Source: Stutzerimonas stutzeri (GTDB lineage: Bacteria > Pseudomonadota > Gammaproteobacteria > Pseudomonadales > Pseudomonadaceae). Taken from it: a stretch of 64,000 nt of DNA. The notes under the pieces were generated by a model. The model saw only the letters and a list, made by a program, of their open reading frames with translations, searched no databases and was not told the origin of the DNA. This document shows, in pieces, positions 26,840 through 35,538 of the stretch. The stretch covers positions 62,001 to 126,000 of the forward strand of contig DDKB01000023.1 in assembly GCA_002339675.1 (NCBI GenBank). Direction: 5' to 3'. Position numbers and translations under genes: made by a program. How positions within the stretch are numbered: position 1 is the stretch's first letter; each line of letters begins with the position of its first letter.

Positions 26840-27733
26840 TCAACGCGGCGTGCCGAACACCTGGGTCCAGTAGCTGCCGGCGGCGCTGTCCTTGTTCATG
26901 ACATAGGCCGCGCCCATCTCATGGAAACGTGGATTCATGATGTTGCTGCAATGGCCGGGACTTGCCAGCCAGCCCGCCATGACCTGCTCGACCGAACCCT
27001 GCCCCGCCGCGATGTTTTCACCGATCCGCGCCCAACGGTAGCCGGCACGGCTGGCGCGGTCGCTGACCTGGCTGCCGTCGGGCGCCTGGTGGCTGAAGTA
27101 GTCCGCTTCGGCCATGTCGCGGCTGTGGGCTAGCGCCGCCTTGGCCAGCTGGTCGTCCCAGCTCAGCGCAGGTGCCGCCTTGAAAGACTGCTTGCCGCAG
27201 GTGCGCGCGGTGGCGCGCGCGTCGTTCACACGACGGAGGATGGCCTGCCCCACTTCTTGCCACTCTCCCAGGTCTGGCGCCAGCAACGGCTTGGCCAGCA
27301 AGACCTGCCAGGTCGCGCCTTTGCGCGAGATGCCTATTTCGGCAAAGTCGGCGCTGCGCAGCGCCGCACAGTAGCCCTGTTTAAGCGCCCGCATCGCGCT
27401 TTGCGCGTTCTGAGGCCCGGTCACCGAGATAGCCTGAAGCTTGGCTGGACGATAACCCGACGCCCTCAGTGCCGCCTGCAACTGAGCGCCACTGGTGGCC
27501 GGCGCCAGCTCCAGCGCTTCGTTGGGTGCCAAGGGCGCAACCGCCCCGCCCTGACCTTCACCGCAGACCTCAGCCGAGTCACGAAAGTCATTGATCAAGC
27601 CGACCAGGTCGGCCTGCTCCTGGGCCCTGGCCGGTCCGGTTGCAACCAGCAGCGCGAGCGCGCCAATCGCCAGAACGGGCCAGTGCGACTCGCGGAAGCG
27701 GGAAGCGGATCGATCGTCGACGTTAGCTGTCAT
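26840..27733 (-). CDS. Secreted CAP-domain protein
   Basis: The 297-residue protein has a signal peptide ending at TGPARAQ, an N-terminal region of about 140 residues with conserved cysteines (EVCGEG, QGYCAAL), and a C-terminal CAP/SCP domain. The CAP motifs are AHSRDMAEADYFSHQAPDG, IGENIAAGQGSVEQVMAGWL and SPGHCSNIMNPRFHEMGAAY, which supply the two His and two Glu of the usual cavity. The bacterial family is poorly characterised and is secreted or periplasmic. The start at 27733 has GGAG 6 nt upstream; the frame continues open much further upstream without support. Confidence 0.87.
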   Translation of the reverse strand: MTANVDDRSASRFRESHWPVLAIGALALLVATGPARAQEQADLVGLINDFRDSAEVCGEGQGGAVAPLAPNEALELAPATSGAQLQAALRASGYRPAKLQAISVTGPQNAQSAMRALKQGYCAALRSADFAEIGISRKGATWQVLLAKPLLAPDLGEWQEVGQAILRRVNDARATARTCGKQSFKAAPALSWDDQLAKAALAHSRDMAEADYFSHQAPDGSQVSDRASRAGYRWARIGENIAAGQGSVEQVMAGWLASPGHCSNIMNPRFHEMGAAYVMNKDSAAGSYWTQVFGTPR

Positions 27734-27896
27734 GGGCGCTCCAGGCTGAAGGGACGTTATAATGCTGACCACGGGAGCCGCTGTTCGACGCCCGGCGCCA
27801 GCGTCTCGCTGCAGGGCTCCGGCTGGGTGGGCCGGGCCCGTCGGCTGCAAAGATGCGATCATGCGCAGCCTTGCCCGTTCCCGTGCCCTTACGCCA

Positions 27897-28631
27897 ATGA
27901 CCCTTTCCGACTTCCTGCTGTTCGCACTGCCGGCCATCTTTCTCACCGGCTTGTCCAAGGGCGGCTTTGGCGGCGCCCTGGGTGGCATCGCTGTCCCGCT
28001 ACTGGCGCTCGCCATCTCGCCGAAGCAGGCAGCCGCCGTGATGCTGCCAATCCTTTGCCTGGCCGATGTCGTCGGTCTGAAGGCGTACTGGGGCCACTGG
28101 GACGCGGCGAACCTGAAAGTCATGATGCCTGGCGCACTGATCGGCATCGCGCTGGGCTCCGTCACGTTCGGCATGCTTGATGAGCGCATGATCGGGCTGA
28201 TGATGGGCGGCATTGCCATCGGCTTCGTGCTGCTCGGTCTGTTAGCCCGTAACGAAGAGCCGCGACCGCTGCAACGCGGACGCGGCACGCTGCTCGCCTC
28301 GATCGCCGGCTTCACCAGCTTCGTCGCCCACGCCGGCGGGCCGCCGATCATGATGCACCTCCTGCCGCAGCAGCTGGACAAGCTGCGCTACGTGGCGACC
28401 ATCAACCTGTTCTTCCTGATGACCAACGCGATCAAGCTGATTCCCTACGCCGCGCTCGGCCAGTTCAGCCGGGAAAACCTGCTGCTCAGCCTGACGCTGG
28501 CGCCAGTGGTGCCCTTCGGAGTTTGGGCGGGGCTCTGGCTGCACAAGCGCATCGACCACACCTGGTTCTACCGAATCGCCCGGCTCGGCATGCTGATAGC
28601 CGGCCTGCAACTGATCTGGAAGTACCTGTAA
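27897..28631 (+). CDS. TauE/SafE (TSUP) family sulfite/organosulfur exporter-like protein
   Basis: The 244-residue protein has about eight hydrophobic helices and the two internal TSUP repeats. The first begins LTGLSKGGFGGALGGIAVPL and the second GFTSFVAHAGGPPIMMHLLP. The GLSKGGFGG and AHAGGPP motifs are diagnostic. Members move sulfite, sulfoacetate or other sulfur anions across the inner membrane; the substrate here is unknown. The ATG at 27897 gives the normal N terminus, but an in-frame ATG at 27861 is possible; neither has a strong ribosome-binding site. Confidence 0.85.
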   Translation: MTLSDFLLFALPAIFLTGLSKGGFGGALGGIAVPLLALAISPKQAAAVMLPILCLADVVGLKAYWGHWDAANLKVMMPGALIGIALGSVTFGMLDERMIGLMMGGIAIGFVLLGLLARNEEPRPLQRGRGTLLASIAGFTSFVAHAGGPPIMMHLLPQQLDKLRYVATINLFFLMTNAIKLIPYAALGQFSRENLLLSLTLAPVVPFGVWAGLWLHKRIDHTWFYRIARLGMLIAGLQLIWKYL

Positions 28632-28736
28632 GCGGGTTGCAGGCCGTGATGCAGGGCATGCCGCCGGCAGATTTGCTGAACGATCAGGGGCCAGACCAGT
28701 CGGAATCTGTGTACCCACTGCAAAGGAGTCGTCCTC

Positions 28737-28823
28737 ATGCTGAAGTTTCTGGGCAGCACCATTGGCATCATTTTCCTGATCGGTCTGCTGGTCGTGATCG
28801 GCCTGTTTGCTCTGGTTTTCTGA
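28737..28823 (+). CDS. 28-residue single-pass membrane peptide
   Basis: The short frame reads MLKFLGSTIGIIFLIGLLVV and then IGLFALVF, ending in TGA. AAAGGAG lies 8 nt before the ATG, a strong ribosome-binding site. Residues 7-28 are almost wholly hydrophobic after a single Lys, as in a type-I or tail-inserted mini membrane protein. It lies between the TSUP gene (105 bp upstream) and the terminator at 28894-28927, so it has its own well-bounded slot. I recognise no family. Such peptides often modulate membrane transporters or sensors, but that is inference. Confidence 0.65.
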   Translation: MLKFLGSTIGIIFLIGLLVVIGLFALVF

Positions 28824-28893
28824 TCGCGTCGCCACCGCGTTTAGCCGTGCGTATCAAACGGCCGCACCCCTACAGCTTGCACAGCTTTCATCG

Positions 28894-28927
28894 ACAGGCC
28901 GCCGCTCACCCGGCGGCCTGTTCGTTT
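28894..28927 (+). terminator. Rho-independent terminator after the small membrane peptide gene
   Basis: ACAGGCCGCCG (28894-28904) pairs perfectly with CGGCGGCCTGT (28911-28921) over a 6-nt loop and is followed by TCGTTT. It separates the peptide gene from mscS. Confidence 0.75.
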
Positions 28928-28954
28928 CCGCATCACGGCCCAACGGTGACGTCC

Positions 28955-30241
28955 ATGCGCCTACTCCCTACCTGCACTCGTCGTTTTCCGTTTGGCATGC
29001 AGTCGTTGTTCTGCATGCTCCTCATCTGCCTCGCGGCATCGGTGCCAGCCCTGGCACAGGACAGTTTGGCCACGGTGCGGCTGGACGGTCGCACATTGTT
29101 TCGCATCGGGCCCAGCGAAACGCTCGATGCCAGCCAGCGTGCGCGCCAGATCGAGCGACAACTGGCGGCCGTGCTGGAAACCCCGCAGGGCATCCGGCGT
29201 GCCCGAATCGCGCCAGCGGAAGGAGAAGACAAAGGTCTGCAGATCAGCGTCGCCGGCCGCCCGCTCATGGTGGTTTCACCCGCTGATGCCGAAGCCAACG
29301 GCGCGGCAATCGAGCGCCTCACCCGCGAGTGGGCGACCGTCATCGATAGCGCGCTGGATACGGCGGTCAAGCGGCGCGAGTCGGATCGCGGTCGCTTCCT
29401 CACCTCGGTGCAGGCCAGCGTCGAAACAGCGTTCGCCCGGCTGCTGGAATCGGCCATCGACATCATCCCGCGGGTACTTGCCGCCCTGCTGGTGCTGTTG
29501 CTCTTCTGGGGCCTGGCCACCGCGGTACGCGCGCTGATGAAGTGGATCGTCAGCCGGATGGCCAATGACCTGACGGTCGAAAATCTGGTGCGTCAGGTGA
29601 GCTACTACGCGGTCTGGCTGCTCGGCATCATCGTCGCAGCCAGCGCCTTTGGCCTGGAGCCCGGCACCTTGGCGACCGGCCTTGGCCTGACCAGTCTGGC
29701 ATTGGGCTTTGCGCTCAAGGACATCCTCTCCAACTTCGTCAGCGGGTTGCTGATCCTCACGCTGCGACCGTTTCAGCTCGGTGACCAGATCATCATTGGC
29801 GAGACCGAAGGCAGCGTCGAGCGCATCGAACTGCGCGCCACGCAGATTCGCACCTACGATGGCCGTCGGGTGCTGGTGCCCAATGCCGAAACCTTCACCT
29901 CACGGGTCACCAACAATACGGCAGCCCCCATCCGCCGCGGCAAGGTCATCTGCACGCTGGGGTATGAGATCGATGTCGAGGCGACCAGCATGCTGATGCG
30001 CGACGCAGCACAGCGAACCGGAGGCGTGCTGGCGACGCCGGAAGCCTCGGTTCGGCTTGTCGAGCTCGGCGACGCGCGGCTGGTCTTCGACGTGCTGTTC
30101 TGGTGCGACTCGCGGCGTTCGGATTTCGTCGCAACTGCATCGGAAGTGCGTAAAAGCCTGATCGCCGCATTGCGCGAAGCAAAGGTGGCGCTGCCCGACC
30201 AGGCACGCCAGAACGTCGTCGTGCATACACCCAGTGAATGA
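28955..30241 (+). CDS. MscS-family mechanosensitive channel with signal peptide and periplasmic domain
   Basis: The 428-residue protein has a signal peptide (SLFCMLLICLAASVPALAQ) and a periplasmic domain of about 130 residues. Three membrane helices follow at about 165-280. The pore helix and beta domain are typical of MscS: GLGLTSLALGFALKDILSNF, then RPFQLGDQIIIGETEGSVER and VPNAETFTSRVTNNT. It probably releases solutes on osmotic downshock. The ATG at 28955 is used; the ATG at 28997 would still leave a signal peptide, so the exact start is uncertain. Confidence 0.87.
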   Translation: MRLLPTCTRRFPFGMQSLFCMLLICLAASVPALAQDSLATVRLDGRTLFRIGPSETLDASQRARQIERQLAAVLETPQGIRRARIAPAEGEDKGLQISVAGRPLMVVSPADAEANGAAIERLTREWATVIDSALDTAVKRRESDRGRFLTSVQASVETAFARLLESAIDIIPRVLAALLVLLLFWGLATAVRALMKWIVSRMANDLTVENLVRQVSYYAVWLLGIIVAASAFGLEPGTLATGLGLTSLALGFALKDILSNFVSGLLILTLRPFQLGDQIIIGETEGSVERIELRATQIRTYDGRRVLVPNAETFTSRVTNNTAAPIRRGKVICTLGYEIDVEATSMLMRDAAQRTGGVLATPEASVRLVELGDARLVFDVLFWCDSRRSDFVATASEVRKSLIAALREAKVALPDQARQNVVVHTPSE

Positions 30242-30368
30242 ACGATGCGAGGCGCCATGACCTCTCGTCGCACCAGCGCCAAACGGGCTGCCTTCCGACC
30301 TGCGGTGGCGAATCCTCTCAAGGCGGCGGCTGTCCAACCAGAACCCACGCATTGTTTGAGGAGCCACC

Positions 30369-30836
30369 ATGGGACTGTTCGACACGATCAAAGAAAAACT
30401 CGGCATGGGCGGTGTCAGCAACGAGGCGCACAAGCCCGTCGACCCGAACAACACGCCCAACCGCCATGCGCCGGACACGGTCGTCGATTCGGAACGCCCT
30501 ACCGCGGCCCACAACGCAACCACCACGCCGCCGGGCGCCGCGCCGAACCACGAAGCGGCTGGCCCCTCGGGCTCAGCAGTGGACGTGCCTGCCAAGCTCG
30601 ACGCCATGGCGGCTAGCCATCCGGAACAGCTGAACTGGCGTACCTCCATCGTCGACCTGCTCAAACTCCTGGGCCTGAACAGCAGCCTGGAGTCGCGCAA
30701 GGAGCTCGCCACCGAGCTCGGCTGCCCGCCAGAGACGATGAACGATTCAGCACAGATGAATACCTGGTTGCACCGCACCGTGATGCATAAGCTGGCCGAA
30801 CACGGCGGCACCGTCCCGCCCGAACTTCGCACCTGA
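30369..30836 (+). CDS. DUF3597 domain protein
   Basis: The 155-residue protein starts MGLFDTIKEKLGMG, has a low-complexity Pro/Thr/Asn/Ala linker (about residues 20-70) and ends in a DUF3597 helical domain. That domain reads VDVPAKLDAMAASHPEQLNW, SIVDLLKLLGLNSSLESRKE and NTWLHRTVMHKLAEHGG. It has no signal peptide. The family has no known function; the linker length varies between members. GAGGAG lies upstream of the ATG. Confidence 0.85.
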   Translation: MGLFDTIKEKLGMGGVSNEAHKPVDPNNTPNRHAPDTVVDSERPTAAHNATTTPPGAAPNHEAAGPSGSAVDVPAKLDAMAASHPEQLNWRTSIVDLLKLLGLNSSLESRKELATELGCPPETMNDSAQMNTWLHRTVMHKLAEHGGTVPPELRT

Positions 30837-30842
30837 GCTGGT

Positions 30843-31052
30843 AGCGCGAGTGTGCTCGCGAACCCTGGCCCGCTGGCCTCCGGAGCTATCTGGCGCCGCC
30901 CCGTTTTGCCAGCAAGCGGGCTCCTACAAAAGCCCGGGTCCCCTCGCGCCCAGCGGGCGCGAGCGCACTCGCGAACCGCTGGTTTCCGGAGCTATCTGGC
31001 AGGGCTAACGGCTGGTGCCGCCCCGTTTCGCCAGCAGGCTGGCTCCTATAGA
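30843..31052. repeat. Two copies of a REP-containing intergenic repeat
   Basis: Two imperfect copies of a roughly 106-bp unit lie head to tail. Each starts with GCGCGAG..CTCGCGAA (30843 and about 30957), contains TCCGGAGCTATCTGGC (30879 and 30985) and GCCGCCCCGTTT, and ends with CGCCAGCA..GGCTCCTA, a Pseudomonas REP. The second copy carries a small insertion (AGGGCTAACGGCTGGT). Confidence 0.8.
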
Positions 31053-31103
31053 AGGCTCAGGGGGTAGTAGAGGGGCCCAGACGGGGCTGCCTGTTGGCCG
31101 CGT

Positions 31104-31922
31104 TCAGCCATCGAGCGACGGACCAATCATGGTCGCCAGTTGCGGATAGACGCCAGGGCAGGCTACGAGGTACGGGTTGCCCTTGAGCAGGCCATCGTTG
31201 CGAAAAAAGTCATTGACCCGCCCGCCCGCCTCCCGGACCAGCACCAGGCCGGCCAGACAATCCCAGCTCTTCAGTTCGGTCTCGTAGTAACCGAGCAGCC
31301 GTCCGGCGGCCACGTAGGCCGTCATCAGCGCGCCGGAACCGTTACGGAAGAACATTCCGCCTTCGCCCAGTAGCTTCTCCAGGAACGGAATGAAGTGCTC
31401 CTTGCCGCGCGGATGAAAGGTGCCGGTGGCCGTCACGCCTTGCGCCACATGGGTCGCGGCGCTCACCGCCAGCGGCGTGTCGTTGACAAAAGCACCCTGC
31501 CCCAGGCAGCCGTGGAACAGCTCGTCGTGGTTCGGATCGGCAATGGCGCCCAGATGCGGCTCACCGTCGATCAACAGGCCAATGGATACGCACCAGTTGT
31601 GCAGCCCGTTGACGAAACATGCCGTCCCGTCGATCGGATCGATGACCCAGACACAGCGGGCGTCCAGATCCGCCGAGCCGCTTTCTTCACCGAGAAAGCC
31701 ATCCTCCGGGAACTGCTGTGACAGGCGTTGGCGAATAAAGGCTTCGATCTGTTTGTCGGCGATGCTGACGACGTCCTGCAGGTCGGCACCCTTGTGCTCG
31801 ACCTTCAGCTCGCCACGTTTGCGGTAGTACCCCATTCCCAGCTGGGCCGCCTCCAGGGCGAGCGCCCTGGCGCAGGCGTAACGGGCAGCGATGTCGAGCT
31901 GGGCGGTGGAATTGGAAGTCAT
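31104..31922 (-). CDS. Inositol monophosphatase family protein
   Basis: The 272-residue protein carries the IMPase metal and substrate motifs: DVVSIADKQIEAF, GFLGEESG, WVIDPIDGTACFVNG and the C-terminal SWDCLAGLVLVREAGGRV. Two magnesium ions would be held by the Glu of GEES and the two Asp of DPIDGT. Family members hydrolyse inositol phosphates or related sugar phosphates, or 3'-phosphoadenosine 5'-phosphate (CysQ type). Without context the exact substrate is unclear. A suhB/IMPase paralog likely exists elsewhere. AAGGA lies upstream of the start at 31922. Confidence 0.9.
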   Translation of the reverse strand: MTSNSTAQLDIAARYACARALALEAAQLGMGYYRKRGELKVEHKGADLQDVVSIADKQIEAFIRQRLSQQFPEDGFLGEESGSADLDARCVWVIDPIDGTACFVNGLHNWCVSIGLLIDGEPHLGAIADPNHDELFHGCLGQGAFVNDTPLAVSAATHVAQGVTATGTFHPRGKEHFIPFLEKLLGEGGMFFRNGSGALMTAYVAAGRLLGYYETELKSWDCLAGLVLVREAGGRVNDFFRNDGLLKGNPYLVACPGVYPQLATMIGPSLDG

Positions 31923-32143
31923 GCAGGTCCTTCGTAGGCGGGGCGCGACAGTGCGCAACCCGGCGATTCTAGTGAAACCGGCGCGCCAGGCCTATCGGCG
32001 ATGGCGAAGCCGGCGCCGTGCAATGGCCCGAAGTAGGATTGAGCACACCGGCGCGCCACTAGGCGAAGCCGGGCTCGGCTCGGCAGTCACGGTGCTGCCG
32101 GCCGCAGAGCTGCGCCAGTTCGCCCAGCCAAGGCACGGGGCAA

Positions 32144-32392
32144 TCAGGACTCGTGCTGCACTTCGTGCAGACGCACGTTGAGTTCGTCGACGATGGGCGC
32201 CCACTCGGCGTCCTCGGCCCACTCATCGGCCAGCAGGGCGCGCTGCGAGTCGTTCCAGAACGGGGCATCGGCGAGCCGCACGTCTTCGGGCAAGGGCGCG
32301 TGGCTGGCGATGAAGTCGTCAATGCTGGCCGGGTCCGACGGCAGGCCCAGCTGGTCGAACAGGGTGCTCATGTCTTTGTTGGGAAGTTCCAT
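32144..32392 (-). CDS. DUF2789 family protein
   Basis: The 82-residue acidic protein starts MELPNKDMSTLFDQLGLPSD and continues HAPLPEDVRLADAPFWNDSQ and ADEWAEDAEWAPIVDELNVR. This matches DUF2789, a small cytosolic family common in pseudomonads with no known role. AGAGGAG lies upstream of the ATG at 32392; the longer frame is not supported. Confidence 0.85.
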   Translation of the reverse strand: MELPNKDMSTLFDQLGLPSDPASIDDFIASHAPLPEDVRLADAPFWNDSQRALLADEWAEDAEWAPIVDELNVRLHEVQHES

Positions 32393-32548
32393 GCAACGGC
32401 TCCTCTGAAGGGTCGGTCTGTGCCCGACAGGTGTGGGCGATCCCTTCTGTAGAGGCGTTGGAGCGGGCAACAGTTCAACCCGCGGGCAGCATGCATGCGC
32501 GCCGCCGGCAGGGACGGGCCCGCCCCTGCCGGGCAGCCCGTCCGGGCG

Positions 32549-32809
32549 TCACGCGGCCTTGTCGAACAGCCGCCGGCCTTGATCCAGGCACTGGTCCACC
32601 AGCCACTTGCCGTGGGCGATCGACGCGCGCTGGGCCTGCTCGAGCTCGGCCATGAAGGCATGCCCGACCGGCAGCGCCATGCGCCGGGTAACCTGCCCCT
32701 GGGCATTGGCGATACGGCAACCGCCCGCCCAGGGCGTCGGGGTGCCGGGGTGTTCCATCACTTCGGCGGTGATGACGTGGTCGCGGTATTCGCATTGCAT
32801 CATGGTCAT
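32549..32809 (-). CDS. Small conserved hypothetical protein
   Basis: The 86-residue protein starts MTMMQCEYRDHVITAEVMEH and ends KWLVDQCLDQGRRLFDKAA. No signal peptide or membrane segment is visible. AGAGAGGTGG lies before the ATG at 32809, a strong ribosome-binding site. The pattern (two short beta strands, a GxxxPWAGGCRI turn and a long C-terminal helix) resembles small Pseudomonas-restricted proteins, but I do not recognise a named family. Confidence 0.7.
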   Translation of the reverse strand: MTMMQCEYRDHVITAEVMEHPGTPTPWAGGCRIANAQGQVTRRMALPVGHAFMAELEQAQRASIAHGKWLVDQCLDQGRRLFDKAA

Positions 32810-32944
32810 GGTGTCCACCTCTCTGCAGTTGCTGCGCGTGTGGTGCAAGGACGTCCGCGCAGCGGGTCGTTCCCCCTCTGGTCAAGGTCCGCCTCGGGTC
32901 CTCGCGCGTGTTTGCAGACTGTGTGAAACCATAGCGAGCGACAG

Positions 32945-33088
32945 TCAGGCGAGGGCGGGGCCCCACGGGTAACAGGCGAGGAAACGGACTGGGCTCGCAT
33001 GCGGATTCATGAGCCGCAAATGAGCTGTCCGCGCCTGCTCTAACGCTGCATAGCCGAGCGCAGTCGTATCGCACAGTCTGGTCTGCAT
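32945..33088 (-). CDS. Doubtful 47-residue hypothetical protein
   Basis: The frame starts MQTRLCDTTALGYAALEQAR and ends YPWGPALA. CAGGGGC directly before the ATG is a poor ribosome-binding site, and GGAGG lies about 13 nt away. Composition is protein-like in the middle but there is no recognised domain. It is listed only because it is the one plausible frame in the gap. Confidence 0.2.
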   Translation of the reverse strand: MQTRLCDTTALGYAALEQARTAHLRLMNPHASPVRFLACYPWGPALA

Positions 33089-33193
33089 GCCCCTGCGGTA
33101 CCTCCACTGGGTATAGCACAGGAGACCGGCCAGGCTATGCCGGCGGTCGCTTGCCGCGAGCCGGGGCCGGGGCCAAGCAGCGGCAGAAATGCA

Positions 33194-33217
33194 ACAGGCC
33201 GGCAATTGCCGGCCTGT
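33194..33217 (-). terminator. Perfect 24-nt palindrome downstream of hpf
   Basis: ACAGGCCGGCAA and its exact complement TTGCCGGCCTGT abut without a loop, 46 bp past the hpf stop on its transcribed side. On the minus strand it is followed by TTGCATTTCTG, a modest T-rich tail, so an hpf terminator is likely. A dyad protein site is the alternative. Confidence 0.5.
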
Positions 33218-33263
33218 GTGGATGATGGCGCGAAGCGTCTGGGCCCCGCGCACGGAAACCTAG

Positions 33264-33683
33264 CTACAACGCGCGCAGCTGTTCGTCGGCCAGGTAATCG
33301 GCTTCCAGCAGCGCATCTCGGCCTTCGACCTCAAGCGTCTCGCCTTCAGCGGGCACCGGGGCCGTGGCACGCTTGCTACGCAGCTTGCCGAACTGGTGCG
33401 TAAGGGCGTTGTTGAGCTTGTCGATAGCACCGTCGACCGCCTGCTCCAGGGTAGCGGCCTTGTGCGTCACCGATACCGGCTGTTGCCCCTTGGGGCGCGC
33501 CTCGATCTGGCAGCGCTTGTCGTGCGCGCCGGCCTTGATCCCGTTCTCATCATTCAGGTGCACCACCACGCGGGTGACTTCGTCGTCGAAACGATCCAGC
33601 TTGTCAGCGACCGTGCCGCTGACCCACTCGACCAGACGGGCACTGCCTTCGATGTGGTTATCGCTATGTACTTGGATCTGCAT
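33264..33683 (-). CDS. Ribosome hibernation factor, HPF/RaiA family
   Basis: The 139-residue protein starts MQIQVHSDNHIEGSARLVEW and carries the S30AE fold: DEVTRVVVHLNDENGIKAGA, DKRCQIEARPKGQQPVSVTH and LEQAVDGAIDKLNNALTHQF. A roughly 35-residue acidic tail follows the domain; it is too short for the dimerisation domain of long HPF. Members bind the 30S decoding centre in stationary phase and protect ribosomes. AAAAGGAAG lies upstream. It is not in the rpoN cluster, so it is probably an additional HPF/RaiA paralog. Confidence 0.87.
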   Translation of the reverse strand: MQIQVHSDNHIEGSARLVEWVSGTVADKLDRFDDEVTRVVVHLNDENGIKAGAHDKRCQIEARPKGQQPVSVTHKAATLEQAVDGAIDKLNNALTHQFGKLRSKRATAPVPAEGETLEVEGRDALLEADYLADEQLRAL

Positions 33684-33799
33684 AAGCTCTTCCTTTTACG
33701 CGATCGGGGTAACCACCGTTCAGCCTCAAACGGCCTGGCTTAGGAATGCCACTATTAGGCGAATTAAGCAAGGCCGGCTCCCCGGCGCGACGCCGTCGA

Positions 33800-34582
33800 T
33801 CAGGCCTCGCCGGAGAGCTTCTTCTTTGGATAGATGTCGTAGCGGCTGGACTTGCCCTCCAGGACGTAGCCCGGCTTGGGGCCTTCGATCGGCGGGGCTT
33901 TGCGCGGTCTTTTCACCACCACCCGGTGGCTGGCCAGCGCCAGAGCCCGCTCGAGCAGGATAGCGGCGTCCGGATCATCACCGACAAAGGGACGGAACAG
34001 GCGCATCTCCTTTTTTACCAGAGCGCTCTTGTCCCGATGCGGGAACATCGGATCGAGGTAAACCACCTGCGGCGGGTCGTCCGGCCACGCGGCCATCAGC
34101 TCGATGGCGTTACCCTGGCGCAACGCCATGCGCTCGACAATGGGACGCACCTCGGCATCCGTCCGGCCCCGCGCCAGGCCATCGGCAAGGAGCGCCGCGA
34201 TCAGCGGCTGGCGTTCGACCAGCACCAGGGAACACCCGAGCGTCGCGAGCACGAACGCGTCCCCGCCAAGGCCGGCGGTGGCATCCAGCACACGCGGACG
34301 GACGCGCGGCTGGATGCCGACTGCCTTGGCGATCATCTGCCCACTGCCGCCGCCGAACTGCCGTCTATGTGCCGCGCCACCTTCGAGGAAGTCCACCCGC
34401 AGCGGGCCAGGCGCCTGCGGACCGAGCTGCTGCAACTGCAGGCCCGCTGGACCGAGCTGCAGGGCGAAATCCGCCTCGTCCGCCTGCAGCGGCAGCCCCA
34501 GGTGCGCCGCCAGAACGGCGGCCTGAGCGGCAAATGACGGTGCAAGGGCTTCGACTCGGACCAACGGGGCAGGCGTTGTCAT
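33800..34582 (-). CDS. rsmJ: 16S rRNA (guanine-1516-N2)-methyltransferase
   Basis: The 260-residue protein matches RsmJ (YhiQ). It has an N-terminal lobe with FALQLGPAGLQLQQLG and GPLRVDFLEGGAAHRRQFGG, the SAM motif VLDATAGLGGDAFVLATLG, and the catalytic-type VVYLDPMFPHRDKSALVKKE. It methylates G1516 of small-subunit rRNA. Length is standard and the gene is monocistronic. Confidence 0.94.
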   Translation of the reverse strand: MTTPAPLVRVEALAPSFAAQAAVLAAHLGLPLQADEADFALQLGPAGLQLQQLGPQAPGPLRVDFLEGGAAHRRQFGGGSGQMIAKAVGIQPRVRPRVLDATAGLGGDAFVLATLGCSLVLVERQPLIAALLADGLARGRTDAEVRPIVERMALRQGNAIELMAAWPDDPPQVVYLDPMFPHRDKSALVKKEMRLFRPFVGDDPDAAILLERALALASHRVVVKRPRKAPPIEGPKPGYVLEGKSSRYDIYPKKKLSGEA

Positions 34583-34637
34583 AGGGGGCTCGCGGGCGGA
34601 AAACGGCGCATTCTGCCAGAGCCCGCGCCGCTCCGCC

Positions 34638-35330
34638 TCAGCGGCACAGGCCGAAGCCGCTCATGTCGACGTGGAAATGGTCGCGGTGCGCGGCGTTGTA
34701 GTCGGGGCTCAAGGTGATACGGAACGCATCGCAGGCTGCTGCACGTACCTCGCGCAGGAAGCGCGCCTTGTCGCTTTCCCCTGCCCAGTCACGCGCCACG
34801 GTGATACGCGTTCCGTCCTGCAGGCGAAACCCGGCCAGATCCAGCGCGTTGGCCGAGGCGTGTTGGCTGCGCCGGGTGCTGCCCGCGATGTTGCGACAGG
34901 CAAAGCTGCCGAAGTGATCGACCTGCGCAACCGGTTGGCCAAATACCCGCTGCGCTGCCGGCTGCAAGCCGTGCCGCTCGAACAGGGCGTAGGCTGCCGC
35001 CAGCGGGCAAGTCGCCAGGAACGGACTGTTGAAGCGCACCGCCGAGCCGTTGATGCGCACCGCATTCTCGATGGGGCAACCGCCTTGCTCAGTGCTATCG
35101 GGCACTGCGGAGTAGCTAAGATCGGAGGTTTTCAGTGCCTGCTCGCACAGGCGGCGATCGCCCTGCACGCGGCGCAGCTTGTAGGGCGTAAGCAGGTTCG
35201 GAGGCTCGCGAATGTCGAGCGGGGCCCAAGGGTTCCACTGCCGCGGCACATCGACGACCCCACGCCAGACCGCATAGGCGAAGCCAGCCAGGATGAGCAA
35301 CAGCAAGAGGATGAGTCGACCGAACGTCAT
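34638..35330 (-). CDS. Extensin-like family protein, membrane-anchored
   Basis: The 230-residue protein has one N-terminal membrane helix (LILLLLLILAGFAYAVW) and an extensin-like C-terminal domain. The domain has four or more conserved cysteines and the metal-site pattern RRSQHASANALDLAGF with AAHRDHFHVDMSGFGLC. That His..Asp..HxH arrangement is the fold of DD-/LD-carboxypeptidases of the MEROPS M15-like group, so a periplasmic peptidoglycan peptidase role is plausible but unproven. The ATG at 35330 begins the hydrophobic helix; the longer frame to 35471 is not favoured. Confidence 0.82.
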   Translation of the reverse strand: MTFGRLILLLLLILAGFAYAVWRGVVDVPRQWNPWAPLDIREPPNLLTPYKLRRVQGDRRLCEQALKTSDLSYSAVPDSTEQGGCPIENAVRINGSAVRFNSPFLATCPLAAAYALFERHGLQPAAQRVFGQPVAQVDHFGSFACRNIAGSTRRSQHASANALDLAGFRLQDGTRITVARDWAGESDKARFLREVRAAACDAFRITLSPDYNAAHRDHFHVDMSGFGLCR

Positions 35331-35538
35331 GGTGTCTTTGGCAGTGCCATCGACCCAAGGTTGCATTGCTGCAGGCCAAGGGATTATTGCCGGTCGACCG
35401 TCGATGTCCGGCTCGCCGTCGTGCCGTTTGAAACCCTTCTCAGCTGCAGGCAGTCCACCCTTCTTATTCAATTCGTGCTGCTCATCGGCTGACGCCGGGC
35501 AGAGCTTGAGCGCAGCAGATCAAGGGAGGGCTTACGAC

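Larger units (their letters stand above)
32810..33263. other. Intergenic region with one doubtful small frame and a 24-nt palindrome
   Basis: I see no well-supported gene in this 454-bp gap. A minus-strand frame (32945-33088, 47 codons from an ATG) has a GGAGG too far upstream and no recognised family. The other notable element is the perfect palindrome at 33194-33217, listed separately. Confidence 0.5.
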
